From positions 30,587 to 94,586 of the forward strand of contig JAFQZI010000151.1 in the NCBI GenBank assembly GCA_017406005.1: 64,000 bases of DNA, read 5' to 3'. Source of the DNA: Oscillospiraceae bacterium. Its GTDB lineage: Bacteria > Bacillota > Clostridia > Oscillospirales > Oscillospiraceae. A program made the position numbers and the translations under genes. Positions 42,867 through 51,934 of the stretch are shown here, piece after piece (the stretch's first letter is position 1; each line of letters begins with the position of its first letter). The notes beneath the pieces are model-generated. The model did not search any database and had not been told where the DNA came from. It saw only the letters and a list, made by a program, of their open reading frames with translations.

Positions 42867-43832
42867 ATGTTTAAAGCGATTGCTTCAGGCGAATTGCTGA
42901 TTGATTTTAACTCAGTCTCTGCAGATGAAATGGGGTATCCAACTCTGGCAGGTCATCCCGGCGGAGCGACGATCAATTGTCTTGCCACACTGCGCACATT
43001 CGGAGCGGAAGCTGCATTTATCGGCAAAGCAGGAAACGATGCTTTTGGCAAGCTTCTGCTTCACACGATCAATCAGCTTGGGATTGACACTCACAATGTT
43101 TTTCTGACGGATGATGCCTTTACCACACTTGCATTTGTCACGCTGGACGAAACGGGTGACAGAGAGTTCTCTTTTGCCCGTAAACCCGGTGCAGATCTGC
43201 TGCTGCATTTTGAAGAGGTTGACCTCTCTGTTTTCGATGATGCGGATGTATTTCACTTTGGCACTGTTTCCATGACGCGGGAACCATCCCGTCAGGCCAC
43301 GAAAGATCTTGTGGAGTATGCCCGTTCAAAAGGCATCCTGATCGGGTTCGATCCGAATCTGCGCAAGAATCTCTGGGGAAGCCTTGACGAGGCACGTGAG
43401 CAGATGCTGTGGGGGCTTTCAAAAGCGGATATTGTAAAAATCAGTGATGAGGAAATCGACTTCCTGTATGGGCTGGATCCTGAAGAAGGGGCTCAGTATA
43501 TTCTTGATAACTATCCTGTTAAACTGGTGTATGCCACATGCGGAGCAAAAGGATGTTATTACAACAACCGTCTCGTAAAAGGCTTTACGCCAGCCATGAA
43601 GGGGCTCCATGTGATTGACACATGCGGTGCAGGCGATATCTTCGGCGGTTCGGCCATGTTTCGTTTTCTGCAGCTTGGGAAAGCTCCTGAGTTGCTCTCT
43701 GACTCGGATCTTCAGGACATCACGCGTTTTGCTTCTGCCTCTGCAGGTATTTCAACACAAAAACACGGTGGGATTTCCAGCATCCCCTCTCTCCAGGAGG
43801 TTCTCTCCGCGTTGGAGAAAAATCCATTCTGA
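42867..43832 (+). CDS. PfkB-family sugar kinase
   Basis: 321 residues, ribokinase fold. GHPGGATINCLATLRTFGAEAAFIGKAGNDAFG is the N-terminal PfkB signature, and DTCGAGDIFGG near 255 holds the catalytic Asp and anion hole. It phosphorylates a furanose sugar, most like fructokinase. It starts at ATG 42867 with AGAGGTG upstream; a GTG at 42858 is also possible. It is convergent with the sugar ABC transporter genes, so it may use a sugar brought in by them. Confidence 0.9.
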   Translation: MFKAIASGELLIDFNSVSADEMGYPTLAGHPGGATINCLATLRTFGAEAAFIGKAGNDAFGKLLLHTINQLGIDTHNVFLTDDAFTTLAFVTLDETGDREFSFARKPGADLLLHFEEVDLSVFDDADVFHFGTVSMTREPSRQATKDLVEYARSKGILIGFDPNLRKNLWGSLDEAREQMLWGLSKADIVKISDEEIDFLYGLDPEEGAQYILDNYPVKLVYATCGAKGCYYNNRLVKGFTPAMKGLHVIDTCGAGDIFGGSAMFRFLQLGKAPELLSDSDLQDITRFASASAGISTQKHGGISSIPSLQEVLSALEKNPF

Positions 43833-43870
43833 TTGCTAGTCGCTGACAAAATCATTATAATCTTTAAAAA

Positions 43871-43900
43871 GCAAAAGGGGCGCCTTCCGGCGCCCTTTCG
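43871..43900. terminator. Bidirectional terminator between PfkB and ABC operon
   Basis: AAAGGGGCGCC-TTC-CGGCGCCCTTT. On the minus strand the stem is followed by TTTTGCTTTTT, so it chiefly ends the substrate-binding protein transcript; on the plus side only CTTTCG follows. Confidence 0.75.
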
Positions 43901-43923
43901 CTATTAGTGAATAAAAGTTTCGA

Positions 43924-44979
43924 TTAGTCGTAGAGGTTCTGAGCGATCTCAGGATCGTTCATGTTCTCAGCGGTGTACCACTGGCAGCCAGTGTCAACAT
44001 CAGAGACCTCAACGCCGGTTGCAGCATCATAGCAAAGCTGAACAAGTGCAGCACCCATGGCAACAGGAGCCTGAGTGATAGCACCGAACAGAGTTCCATC
44101 AGCTACAGCAGCCTTGATGACAGCACCGGAGTCGAAGCCAGCGCCAAGGATGTCATTCTCACCAGTGCCAAGAACCTGCAGGTTCTCATTTGCAGAGATG
44201 ATGGCTTCAGCAGAATGCTGGTTGGAGCCGTAGATTGCAATGGTGTCATCCTTGCTCATCAGGGTGTTGCAGTCAATCAGGGAGAGCTCGGAGGTGACCT
44301 GTGCAGGAACGAGAGTCTCGATGATGACTTTGCCGTTATCGTCGGAAGTGACATTTGCACCGTTCACATAAGCGGCATCGCCTTCGAGCTTCACGGTGAA
44401 GCCGTCAGCAGCGCACAGCTCTGCAAACTTGTCAATGAAGCCAAGGCCACGGCTTACAACAGAGTCGGAAACGTTGTCCTGTGCGGAAACACCAATACGG
44501 ACAGCGCCTTCTGCAGCAGCAATACGAGCGGAGAGAGCTTCATACATCTTCTCGGCAGCCAGTGCGCCGGCATTGTAGTTATTGGTCGCAGCATTTGCCC
44601 AGATTGCGCCTTCCGGAGCACCGGGAACACCAGAGTCAAAACCAATGATCGGGATACCTGCACCCTGAGCGGTTGCAATAGCATCCAGGCAGGTCTCAGT
44701 GGACAGAGCTGCAAGACCGATAGCTGCGGGCTTAGCAGCAATAGCAGAGTTCAGCTGGGACAGCTGCTCATCATAAGCAGATTCATTGGCGGGGCCAACA
44801 AAGTTGATGGTGACACCGAGCTCGGCTGCCTTCTCTTCAGAGCCCTTCAGAACTGCCTGCCAGTACTGATGCTGGAAGCCCTTGGAGACGATTTCGAAAT
44901 GCAGATCTTCTGCAAATGCGGCGACAGACACACTGAGAATCAGCATGAATGCCAGAACAATGGCCAATGCTTTTTTCAT
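43924..44979 (-). CDS. Sugar ABC transporter substrate-binding protein
   Basis: 351 residues. A signal peptide (MKKALAIVLAFMLILSVSVAAFAE) has no lipobox Cys, so the protein may be anchored some other way or released. The mature part is a type I periplasmic-binding fold of the ribose/galactose group (GFQHQYWQAVLKGSEEKAAELGV, IPIIGFDSGVPG). It has its own consensus promoter just upstream, allowing more of it than of the membrane parts. The pentose, hexose or deoxysugar bound is not evident. Confidence 0.9.
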   Translation of the reverse strand: MKKALAIVLAFMLILSVSVAAFAEDLHFEIVSKGFQHQYWQAVLKGSEEKAAELGVTINFVGPANESAYDEQLSQLNSAIAAKPAAIGLAALSTETCLDAIATAQGAGIPIIGFDSGVPGAPEGAIWANAATNNYNAGALAAEKMYEALSARIAAAEGAVRIGVSAQDNVSDSVVSRGLGFIDKFAELCAADGFTVKLEGDAAYVNGANVTSDDNGKVIIETLVPAQVTSELSLIDCNTLMSKDDTIAIYGSNQHSAEAIISANENLQVLGTGENDILGAGFDSGAVIKAAVADGTLFGAITQAPVAMGAALVQLCYDAATGVEVSDVDTGCQWYTAENMNDPEIAQNLYD

Positions 44980-45055
44980 GGGGAATCCTCCTAAATAAAT
45001 GTTTTTTATGTTAACCGCTATGCGGAAAACATCAGATTAGATTGAATTTATAAAA

Positions 45056-45084
45056 ATTATAGCATTGCTATTTTTTAAAGTCAA
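45056..45084 (-). promoter_or_regulatory. Promoter of the substrate-binding protein gene
   Basis: On the minus strand TTGACT (45079-45084), 17 bases, TATAAT (45056-45061). It lies in the 113-base gap after the second permease, so the binding protein can be made independently. CCGCATAGCGG (about 45018-45028) downstream is a short palindrome of unknown meaning. Confidence 0.75.
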
Positions 45085-45092
45085 TCTGTGTT

Positions 45093-46094
45093 TTAGCCTT
45101 TTTTCCTATTTTTCAGAACATCAATATAGATGGCAAAAATCAGAACCAGACCGGTAATGATATTCTGCCAATCCTGCCCCAGGCCGATTTTCGGAAGTCC
45201 ATTTTTCAGCAGCGTCAGAATGAGTATGCCGAGCAGCGTGCCGAAGACGCTGCCTACGCCGCCTGTCATTGAGGTGCCTCCGATAATCGCCCCGCCGATC
45301 GCATCCAGCTCGAGGCCTGCACCGGAACCGGGCGTGATTGAGGATGTGGTAGCACAGACATAGGCAATACCCGCAACTCCGGCAAAGAAACCGGAGATAA
45401 TATAGGCGGACATCTGAAATTTGATAACATTCACACCTGACAGGCGGGCTGCTTCCTTATTGGAACCGATCGCAATGATATAGCGGCCAACGCGTGTTTT
45501 GTTAAGGACTATGGACATAATAATGACAGCCAGGAGTATTGGGATGACGCCTACAGGAACAGGGGTCTTTTTCCCGCTGGAGTTGGCAACCATCATTTTG
45601 AAGATATTACGGAACCAACCGTCCGGAGATGAACGGGCCGGCCAGTTCACAGCTCCGCCGCAGACGACCGAGCCAAGCCCTCGCGTGATCAGCATCGTGC
45701 ACAGCGTTGCGATAAATGCAGGCAGATTCATGACCGACACCAGAAAGCCGTTCAATACACCAAAGACCAGGCCGCAGGCAATTGTAACCAGCATGCCTGC
45801 CCAGGTTGGTATCCCGAGCTTTGTGATGCAGTAGCCGCCAATCAGAGCATAGCACACCATACCGGTTCCAACCGACAGATCATTGCCTCCGGAGATCAGA
45901 CAAAACGTGACACCGATAGCAATGAAGCAAAAGTAGTAGAAGGAATCCAGCAGGGTGACTACTGTAGAAAACTTACGGAAATCACGGCTGAAGATGCTGA
46001 ATATAGCTGTCAAAACGACAACGACCGCGAGCACAACGATCCTCTGAAGATCAAATTTGCGGGAAGAATTCTCCCCCAATTTCGTGTTCTGCAT
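45093..46094 (-). CDS. Sugar ABC permease (RbsC-like), subunit 2
   Basis: 333 residues with eight to ten membrane segments. The family pattern ISGGNDLSVGTGMVCYAL and AIGGAIIGGTSMTGGVGSVFGTLLGILIL marks it as BPD_transp_2, as in ribose, xylose or autoinducer-2 uptake. It forms a heterodimer with the permease at 46132-47103, which is similar in pattern but clearly different in sequence. Confidence 0.92.
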   Translation of the reverse strand: MQNTKLGENSSRKFDLQRIVVLAVVVVLTAIFSIFSRDFRKFSTVVTLLDSFYYFCFIAIGVTFCLISGGNDLSVGTGMVCYALIGGYCITKLGIPTWAGMLVTIACGLVFGVLNGFLVSVMNLPAFIATLCTMLITRGLGSVVCGGAVNWPARSSPDGWFRNIFKMMVANSSGKKTPVPVGVIPILLAVIIMSIVLNKTRVGRYIIAIGSNKEAARLSGVNVIKFQMSAYIISGFFAGVAGIAYVCATTSSITPGSGAGLELDAIGGAIIGGTSMTGGVGSVFGTLLGILILTLLKNGLPKIGLGQDWQNIITGLVLIFAIYIDVLKNRKKG

Positions 46095-46131
46095 GAGTTA
46101 CCTCCTGATTTTCAATCGTTGGCTGAGGTCT

Positions 46132-47103
46132 TTATCGACGCCGCTGGCTGCTGCGAATATCCGCATAAACCGCCAGCGCAACGATAATACCGGTAATAAT
46201 GTACTGCCAGTCGGGGCTGAACTTCATGGCGTTGATTCCAACACGCAGCAAGGCGATAATCAGAATACCGATTAAGCCGCCGCTGACGGAAGCAACACCA
46301 CCTGCCATAGAAGTGCCGCCCATCACACATGCCGCTATAGCATTGTTGTTGAATGCGTCACCGCCGGCAGTGGTCACCTTCGTGTTTACACCAACATAGA
46401 GAATCGCCGCGATCCCTGCCAGTGTTCCGCAGATGATGTAGGCAAGGGCTTCCCATTTACGGGTATCGACACCGGACAAACGCACTGCTTCCCGGTTGGA
46501 ACCAATGCAGAGAATGTACCGCCCGATCCGGCTGCGGTTAAGAATGATCGAGCAAATGATGGCAACAGTCAGAAGAATAATCAGCCCTGTAGGAATACCG
46601 TTGTAATTAATAAGTCTCCTGTACCAGTCATTGGCTGATCCGGTGCTGGGCCAGCTGACTCCGGCAGATTTTGTTGCCAGAGACCCGATACCCTGTGCGA
46701 TACGCATGGAAGCCATAGAGGAGATAAACGAAGGAAGCTTCATGTAGGCAACCATGATGCCATTCATAACACCGAATGTCAGACCAACAAGTATGCTGAT
46801 GAGCAGGCACAGCCCCAGGGGCAGCCCGCCTACCACAAGCAACTGGCCTGCTACCAATGCCGCACAATACATGACCGGGCCGATTGAAAAATCGATGCCG
46901 CCCGTAGCGATAACGAACATGACGCCGATGGTCAGAAAGCCCATAAAGTCGACGCTGTTCAACACGTTCATAATGTCAACGGAGCCCAGAACGCGCCCGC
47001 TAAACAATGAGAACAGCAGATACAGCGCAATCAAAACACCAACCAGAATAATTCTGTTGAACCCAAGTGTTTTGACGAGGGGATTGCTCTTGAATTTTTC
47101 CAT
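46132..47103 (-). CDS. Sugar ABC permease (RbsC-like), subunit 1
   Basis: 323 residues, same family as its downstream neighbour: TGGIDFSIGPVMYCAALVAGQ near 65-85 and NAIAACVMGGTSMAGGVASVSGGLIG near 250-275. The gene lies 15 bases after the ATPase gene and 37 bases before the second permease. Confidence 0.92.
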   Translation of the reverse strand: MEKFKSNPLVKTLGFNRIILVGVLIALYLLFSLFSGRVLGSVDIMNVLNSVDFMGFLTIGVMFVIATGGIDFSIGPVMYCAALVAGQLLVVGGLPLGLCLLISILVGLTFGVMNGIMVAYMKLPSFISSMASMRIAQGIGSLATKSAGVSWPSTGSANDWYRRLINYNGIPTGLIILLTVAIICSIILNRSRIGRYILCIGSNREAVRLSGVDTRKWEALAYIICGTLAGIAAILYVGVNTKVTTAGGDAFNNNAIAACVMGGTSMAGGVASVSGGLIGILIIALLRVGINAMKFSPDWQYIITGIIVALAVYADIRSSQRRR

Positions 47104-47118
47104 ATTCTCGTCCTCCCG

Positions 47119-48609
47119 TTATCTCAGCGTCGCAGCGTGCATGATTTTTTCCTGCGTGGCCTCAGAAATATCAAATTCCGCTGTTTTCCGGCCTTCACAC
47201 ATGACAATGATGCGGTCGCTCATACGCAGAACCTCGGGCATTTCCGAGGAAATCATAATGATTGACTTGCCTTCCGCCGCCAATTCCGACATCAGATGAT
47301 AGATCTCATTCTTGGCGCCAACATCAATGCCTCGCGTCGGTTCGTCAAAAATCAGAATATCGCAGTTGCGCACCAACCATTTGGCGATAACCACTTTCTG
47401 CTGGTTGCCGCCCGAAAGATTTATAACCAGCTGATCAATGCTCGGCGTCTTTGTCTGGAGCCGCTCCACATATTTCAGTGTGGCATTATTCTCTTTTTTC
47501 TTGTCAATCAGGCGGCCTTTCACAAACTCTTCCAGACTGGCAAGCGTGGAGTTCTCTGCGACCGTCTTGCCTACAACAACACCGTAACGCTTGCGGTCTT
47601 CCGACAGATAACCCAAGCCAAGCTTCACAGCGTCCTTCGGGCTGTTGATTTCCACCTTTTTGCCATTGACATAAATGTCACCGCTCTCTTTGGGATCAGC
47701 GCCAAAGATGGCACGGGCTGTTTCCGTACGGCCGGCACCCATCAACCCGGAGAAGCCGAGAATCTCGCCCTTGCGAAGTTCAAAACTGATGTCCTTCACA
47801 AGCTTTCCGGCATTCAGATGGTCCACCTTCAGCACAACCGGGGCATCGGGTGCCACCATGCTGTGGGTTTTCGGTTCTTCATAGATGACGCGGCCTACCA
47901 TCATGTTGATGATGTCATCCTTGGTGCAGTCTTTTGTAATCAGCGTTCCGACGTATGTTCCGTCACGCATGACGGTAACGCGGTCTGTGATTACCTTTAT
48001 CTCATCCATACGATGGGAGATATAGACAATACCAAGCTGCTTTTCGCGCAGATCGCGGATAATCTTGAAGAGTTCCTCGATTTCAGACTCTGTCAGCGCC
48101 GCAGAGGGCTCATCGAAAATGATGACTTTCGCCTCGTGGGAAATAGCCTTGGCAATTTCACACATCTGCTGCTTGCCAACCGTTAGATTTCCCATCTTTT
48201 CCGCCGGATTGATGTCAATGCCCAGCTGATCAAACAGTTTTTTCGCCTCGATATTCATGCGCGCATCGTCAATTAAGAAGCCCTTCATGAATTCGCGGCC
48301 GATGAAAATGTTCTGCGCCACCGTAAGGTGGTTCATCATGTTCAATTCCTGATGCACAATGACAACCCCGGCTTCCTGCGCTTCGCGGGGATTATGAAAT
48401 TCTACTTCCTTCCCCTCATAAGTGATCGTCCCTGCATCCTTGGAATAGATTCCGGTGAGCACCTTCATCAGTGTAGATTTTCCTGCTCCGTTTTCCCCCA
48501 TCAGAGCGTGAACTTCGCCCCTGCATACCTCAAGATCAACATGATCCAATGCGTGTACGCCGGGAAAGGACTTGTCAATGCCCTTCATTGTAAGAATTAC
48601 TTCACCCAC
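47119..48609 (-). CDS. Sugar ABC ATP-binding protein, double domain
   Basis: 496 residues with two ATPase domains as in RbsA/MglA. The first has Walker A GENGAGKSTL and Walker B VIIFDEPSAAL. The second has a changed Walker A (GFSGLMGAGRTE), as is normal in this family, and the signature NLSGGNQQKVVIAKWL with LIFDEPTRGIDVG. One subunit drives both permeases. It follows the helical protein gene by 45 bases. Confidence 0.94.
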   Translation of the reverse strand: MGEVILTMKGIDKSFPGVHALDHVDLEVCRGEVHALMGENGAGKSTLMKVLTGIYSKDAGTITYEGKEVEFHNPREAQEAGVVIVHQELNMMNHLTVAQNIFIGREFMKGFLIDDARMNIEAKKLFDQLGIDINPAEKMGNLTVGKQQMCEIAKAISHEAKVIIFDEPSAALTESEIEELFKIIRDLREKQLGIVYISHRMDEIKVITDRVTVMRDGTYVGTLITKDCTKDDIINMMVGRVIYEEPKTHSMVAPDAPVVLKVDHLNAGKLVKDISFELRKGEILGFSGLMGAGRTETARAIFGADPKESGDIYVNGKKVEINSPKDAVKLGLGYLSEDRKRYGVVVGKTVAENSTLASLEEFVKGRLIDKKKENNATLKYVERLQTKTPSIDQLVINLSGGNQQKVVIAKWLVRNCDILIFDEPTRGIDVGAKNEIYHLMSELAAEGKSIIMISSEMPEVLRMSDRIIVMCEGRKTAEFDISEATQEKIMHAATLR

Positions 48610-48654
48610 GACGTTTTCTCCATTTCTATGCTTTTCTGTGCTAATTGTGACCTA

Positions 48655-49278
48655 TTATAAACGAGTACTTTTATTCCCGTTCATCTTTTTATCTTCATAC
48701 TTTTTCAACCGTTCAGCCCCGCTGCTGTCCGCCTGCAGATAAGCATCCAGTACTGCCTGATTCCAGACTCTCATCCTTTCTTCCTGCCCCGTACGCTGAG
48801 CCAGACCACGGGTGATCTGCCAGGCATCGCGGCACATACGGTCCAGCCGACCTTCATTGCTGGATTGAACCAGCCCGAACATTACCCGATTGTACCCAGC
48901 CGTCTCACAGGTTTTAAAATACCTTGCTGCGGTATTGCGAAGCTCCCAGTATAAAGCTCTTTCACCAGCTTCACCATACTGAGATGCCTCGTCATAAAGC
49001 ATGAGCTGAAACGCCTTCTCAATTTCTTCGATTGCACTGCGTCGAAAGAAATTCGCGATATGGTATGTCTGGATCAGGCTTACACATTGAAACAGGAAGT
49101 AATCCACTTCATGCCCCGGCTGCTTCGGATCTGTGTGGCGTGCAGCAAAGATCTTCTCGCGATAGGAATTTGCGCCGTCATCAGGCTCTGAAGCCTTCAG
49201 TTCCTCGTACAGCCGTTTTCGCTCCCCGGGATTCAGCTCCTGATAATACATATTCCATTTTGCACTCTGCTCATACAT
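48655..49278 (-). CDS. Helical cytoplasmic protein of unknown function
   Basis: 207 residues with no signal peptide or membrane segment, predicted mostly helical (HEVDYFLFQCVSLIQTYHIANFFRRSAIEEIEKAFQLM). I do not recognise it with confidence; such small helical proteins occur in Clostridia as domains of unknown function. It is the first gene of the sugar ABC operon, behind a consensus promoter. That position suggests a regulator or accessory of the transporter, but nothing in the sequence proves this. Confidence 0.65.
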   Translation of the reverse strand: MYEQSAKWNMYYQELNPGERKRLYEELKASEPDDGANSYREKIFAARHTDPKQPGHEVDYFLFQCVSLIQTYHIANFFRRSAIEEIEKAFQLMLYDEASQYGEAGERALYWELRNTAARYFKTCETAGYNRVMFGLVQSSNEGRLDRMCRDAWQITRGLAQRTGQEERMRVWNQAVLDAYLQADSSGAERLKKYEDKKMNGNKSTRL

Positions 49279-49302
49279 ATATCATTTACTCCCTTAGGGA
49301 TC

Positions 49303-49321
49303 GGAACAGGCTTCCTGTTCC
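49303..49321 (-). repeat. Hairpin in the ABC operon leader
   Basis: GGAACAGG and CCTGTTCC pair perfectly over a three-base loop, about 25 bases before the start codon at 49278. It may modulate translation or RNA stability. Confidence 0.45.
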
Positions 49322-49477
49322 GTAGAGAAGCATTCGGAAAAAAAGAAATACCCGTTAACGTTATCTTTTGCCTATTGCTTTTTAGGGTCCCCACGAAAGG
49401 CAGAGCGCCATATTTGAGTAAAAAAGGAAAAGCTTTACGTTAGCGAGTATTCACATATAACTTCGTTATTATTACTA

Positions 49478-49506
49478 ATTATATACCAGATCTATACAAA
49501 ACTCAA
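49478..49506 (-). promoter_or_regulatory. Promoter of the sugar ABC operon
   Basis: On the minus strand TTGAGT (49501-49506), 17 bases, TATAAT (49478-49483). The leader is about 190 bases. Two TAACGT-containing stretches lie in it (near 49354-49363 and 49436-49446); one contains the palindrome CGTTAACG and could be a LacI-type operator, but this is weak. Confidence 0.7.
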
Positions 49507-49531
49507 CTGTATTTTTAGGAACTATCCCTAT

Positions 49532-50860
49532 TTAGCGGTAGAACACATCACCGATCATGTAGTTCAGTTTTGTGGCATAGTTATAATCTTCCACTAGATG
49601 AACCACGCAGTCTTCCGCCAGATCTTTAGGATCCGTACCAAGCACACCGTCACGCACTTTGATATACTGCTGCGGCATATACTGTCGGAGCATGCTCAAT
49701 GGAATCTTTACAGAGCGCAGATTGCTGAAAAGTTTCTCGATTGCACCTGTGATTTCCGGACGGGCAAAATAATATCTGCACCGATCGGAAAAGCTGTAGG
49801 CACGTTTGAGCTTCAGTTCCGCTTCCGTTCCATGATAATGCTTCTGCCAATTGGCCGGATCCCGGAGCATAACTTCCTCCAGCACTTCCATAAAATGAGC
49901 CTGTTTTTCATCCGGAACAAGCTGCTTTTCCATCATGGAGAGGGCAAACAGTCCTTCCCGAAGGGAGAACGTGAGAGCCGGGCCGACCTTCAGGATCGCA
50001 ATTCCGTCTTCCACCATCTGCCGCAGTTCTTCCGGTGACTGGTAATCCGTTGAGTGCCCTTCCAGCACCACTTCCGGATGTGTTTTCATAAAAGAAGTCA
50101 GCGTCGAGGCATTCTGCCGGTTGTAATGGAAAATATCTTCATCTCCGAATTCAACGCCCGGCTGAACTACAATGCCGATAATGTTATGGAACGCATCATA
50201 AATATCCTGTTTTTCAAACTGCTCGCGATATGCCTGCAGCGTTTTTTCAACCGCTTCCGGTTTTGTGACGGAGATACTGTCTTCCGCTTCCTGGGCACCG
50301 CCCGGGATCGGGACTTCGGAGCCGATGATAAAGGCAGGGCGCTCTTCGCCCGGATGTTCCTTCAGCCGCTCCTGATAAGCTTCTTCACAGGCTTTATAAA
50401 GGATAGCGCCTCTGCGGGCAATGGTTTCGTCCGTCAGGGGTTCTTCCCGTGAATCATCTGCTACTCGCATGCTCGTATCCAGATGAATCTTTTTGAATCC
50501 AGCCGAAACAAACAGCTTCACAAGCTCGACAGACTTCGCCATTGCTTCCGCTTCCGGCTCATTCTGCCAGGTCAACGGGCCGAGATGATCTCCGCCAAGG
50601 ATAATCCGGCTCCTGTCAAAACCGATCTCATCCGCGATCTCATAGACGAAATCCCGGAAATCTGCCGGCTTCATCCCCGTGTATCCGCCAAACTGATTGA
50701 CCTGATTCGCTGTTGCTTCAATCAGAACACAATCGTCAAACCGCATAGCCTGCTTCAGGCAGGCTTCTATCACAAGCCCATTCGCCGTGCAGAAAGACGG
50801 AATCCCTGCATAACGCATCCCGGCTTGTCTGTTTTTCAGCATTCTTCTTAACGCGTCCAT
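49532..50860 (-). CDS. GatZ/KbaZ-like tagatose-bisphosphate aldolase subunit
   Basis: 442 residues across a TIM-barrel GatZ domain (IPSFCTANGLVIEACLKQA, IEATANQVNQFGGYTGM, ILGGDHLGPLTW, KIHLDTSM). In E. coli GatZ/KbaZ stabilises the catalytic GatY/KbaY aldolase and has no known activity alone. No GatY-type gene is in this window, so either the partner is elsewhere or this protein works alone. It is the third gene of the LacI-controlled FGGY kinase-AKR-GatZ operon; GGAGG precedes the ATG. Confidence 0.9.
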   Translation of the reverse strand: MDALRRMLKNRQAGMRYAGIPSFCTANGLVIEACLKQAMRFDDCVLIEATANQVNQFGGYTGMKPADFRDFVYEIADEIGFDRSRIILGGDHLGPLTWQNEPEAEAMAKSVELVKLFVSAGFKKIHLDTSMRVADDSREEPLTDETIARRGAILYKACEEAYQERLKEHPGEERPAFIIGSEVPIPGGAQEAEDSISVTKPEAVEKTLQAYREQFEKQDIYDAFHNIIGIVVQPGVEFGDEDIFHYNRQNASTLTSFMKTHPEVVLEGHSTDYQSPEELRQMVEDGIAILKVGPALTFSLREGLFALSMMEKQLVPDEKQAHFMEVLEEVMLRDPANWQKHYHGTEAELKLKRAYSFSDRCRYYFARPEITGAIEKLFSNLRSVKIPLSMLRQYMPQQYIKVRDGVLGTDPKDLAEDCVVHLVEDYNYATKLNYMIGDVFYR

Positions 50861-50881
50861 ATTGCCTCCAGATGGGTGGGA

Positions 50882-51892
50882 TTATTTCGCATCGGGACAG
50901 TCGACGATGAAACCGTCTTCGTCCCAGAGATCATGCCAGTCATTGGCTCCCGGCCACAGGAACACCTGGCCTTTTACAAGCCGGTTGTCCCGCTCAAGCG
51001 TTGCGATTGTCGCCATTTCCTCATCCGTCAGAGGTTCTGTTACCGTGCACTCCAGGTTGCCTTCATAGTTGTGCACAGAGAACGGAATGGGAAGCTGGCC
51101 TCTCTGGATGGCCCACTTCAGGCAGATCGTTGCCGGGTGGACATTATGCGCTTTTGCGATAGCCACGAGTTCCGGCATTTTCATATCTTCTATGTCTGTG
51201 GCGACAATATCTCTTTCCGGCCTGCGCGGAGAACCAAGCGGCATAAACCCGACAGGCTGGATTTCATGCGCTACAAGATAGTCAAACAATTCCTGCTGCT
51301 GGAAGCAGGGATGGAGCTCTGTTTCGCATAGGACCGGCTTGATTTCAAACTTGTCAACGACCTGCTCCAGCTTCGGAATGGTCAGGTTGGAAATGCCGAT
51401 TGCCCTGACCTTGCCTTTTCTGACAAGTGCTTCGATCTGGCGATAGGTGTCCATAAACTCCGCGACGGAAAACGGTTTGGAATCGGGGTTTCTGGAATCC
51501 ACATCACAGCCGGGAGCATGATAATTGGGGAACGGCCAGTGGATAAAGAGAATATCCAGATAATCGCACTGAAGATCCGCTATGCTCTTGTCGCAGGACT
51601 CTTCCACACGACGGTGCATGTCATTCCAGACCTTTGTCATAATGAACATGTCTTCCCTTTTTACGACTCCCTCTTCAAAAGCCGCATGGAAAACTTCGCC
51701 GATTTCCTTCTCATTGCCGTAGCATGCTGCGCAGTCAATCAGGCGATAGCCGCAACGGATTGCTCCGCCCACAGCAGTTGCCACATCCGCCGCAGAAACA
51801 CGGTCAGAGCCGAAGGTTCCAAGCCCGATGCACGGGATTTTCATGCCGTTATTCAGTGTCAGCTGCGGAACATTTTCCGGTTTTAAACCCAT
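50882..51892 (-). CDS. Aldo/keto reductase
   Basis: 336 residues. The AKR catalytic tetrad is complete: Asp53, Tyr58, Lys87 and His118 (LIDCAACYGNE, FIMTKVWND, LFIHWPFPN). It should interconvert a sugar aldehyde or ketone with its alcohol using NAD(P)H. GGAGG before 51892 fixes the start, seven codons inside the longest frame. In a kinase-reductase-aldolase operon, oxidation or reduction of a sugar or polyol before phosphorylation is likely. Substrate unknown. Confidence 0.9.
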   Translation of the reverse strand: MGLKPENVPQLTLNNGMKIPCIGLGTFGSDRVSAADVATAVGGAIRCGYRLIDCAACYGNEKEIGEVFHAAFEEGVVKREDMFIMTKVWNDMHRRVEESCDKSIADLQCDYLDILFIHWPFPNYHAPGCDVDSRNPDSKPFSVAEFMDTYRQIEALVRKGKVRAIGISNLTIPKLEQVVDKFEIKPVLCETELHPCFQQQELFDYLVAHEIQPVGFMPLGSPRRPERDIVATDIEDMKMPELVAIAKAHNVHPATICLKWAIQRGQLPIPFSVHNYEGNLECTVTEPLTDEEMATIATLERDNRLVKGQVFLWPGANDWHDLWDEDGFIVDCPDAK

Positions 51893-51934
51893 AGTGAATT
51901 CCTCCCACAAAATATTAATTTATCTTCCCGCCTT

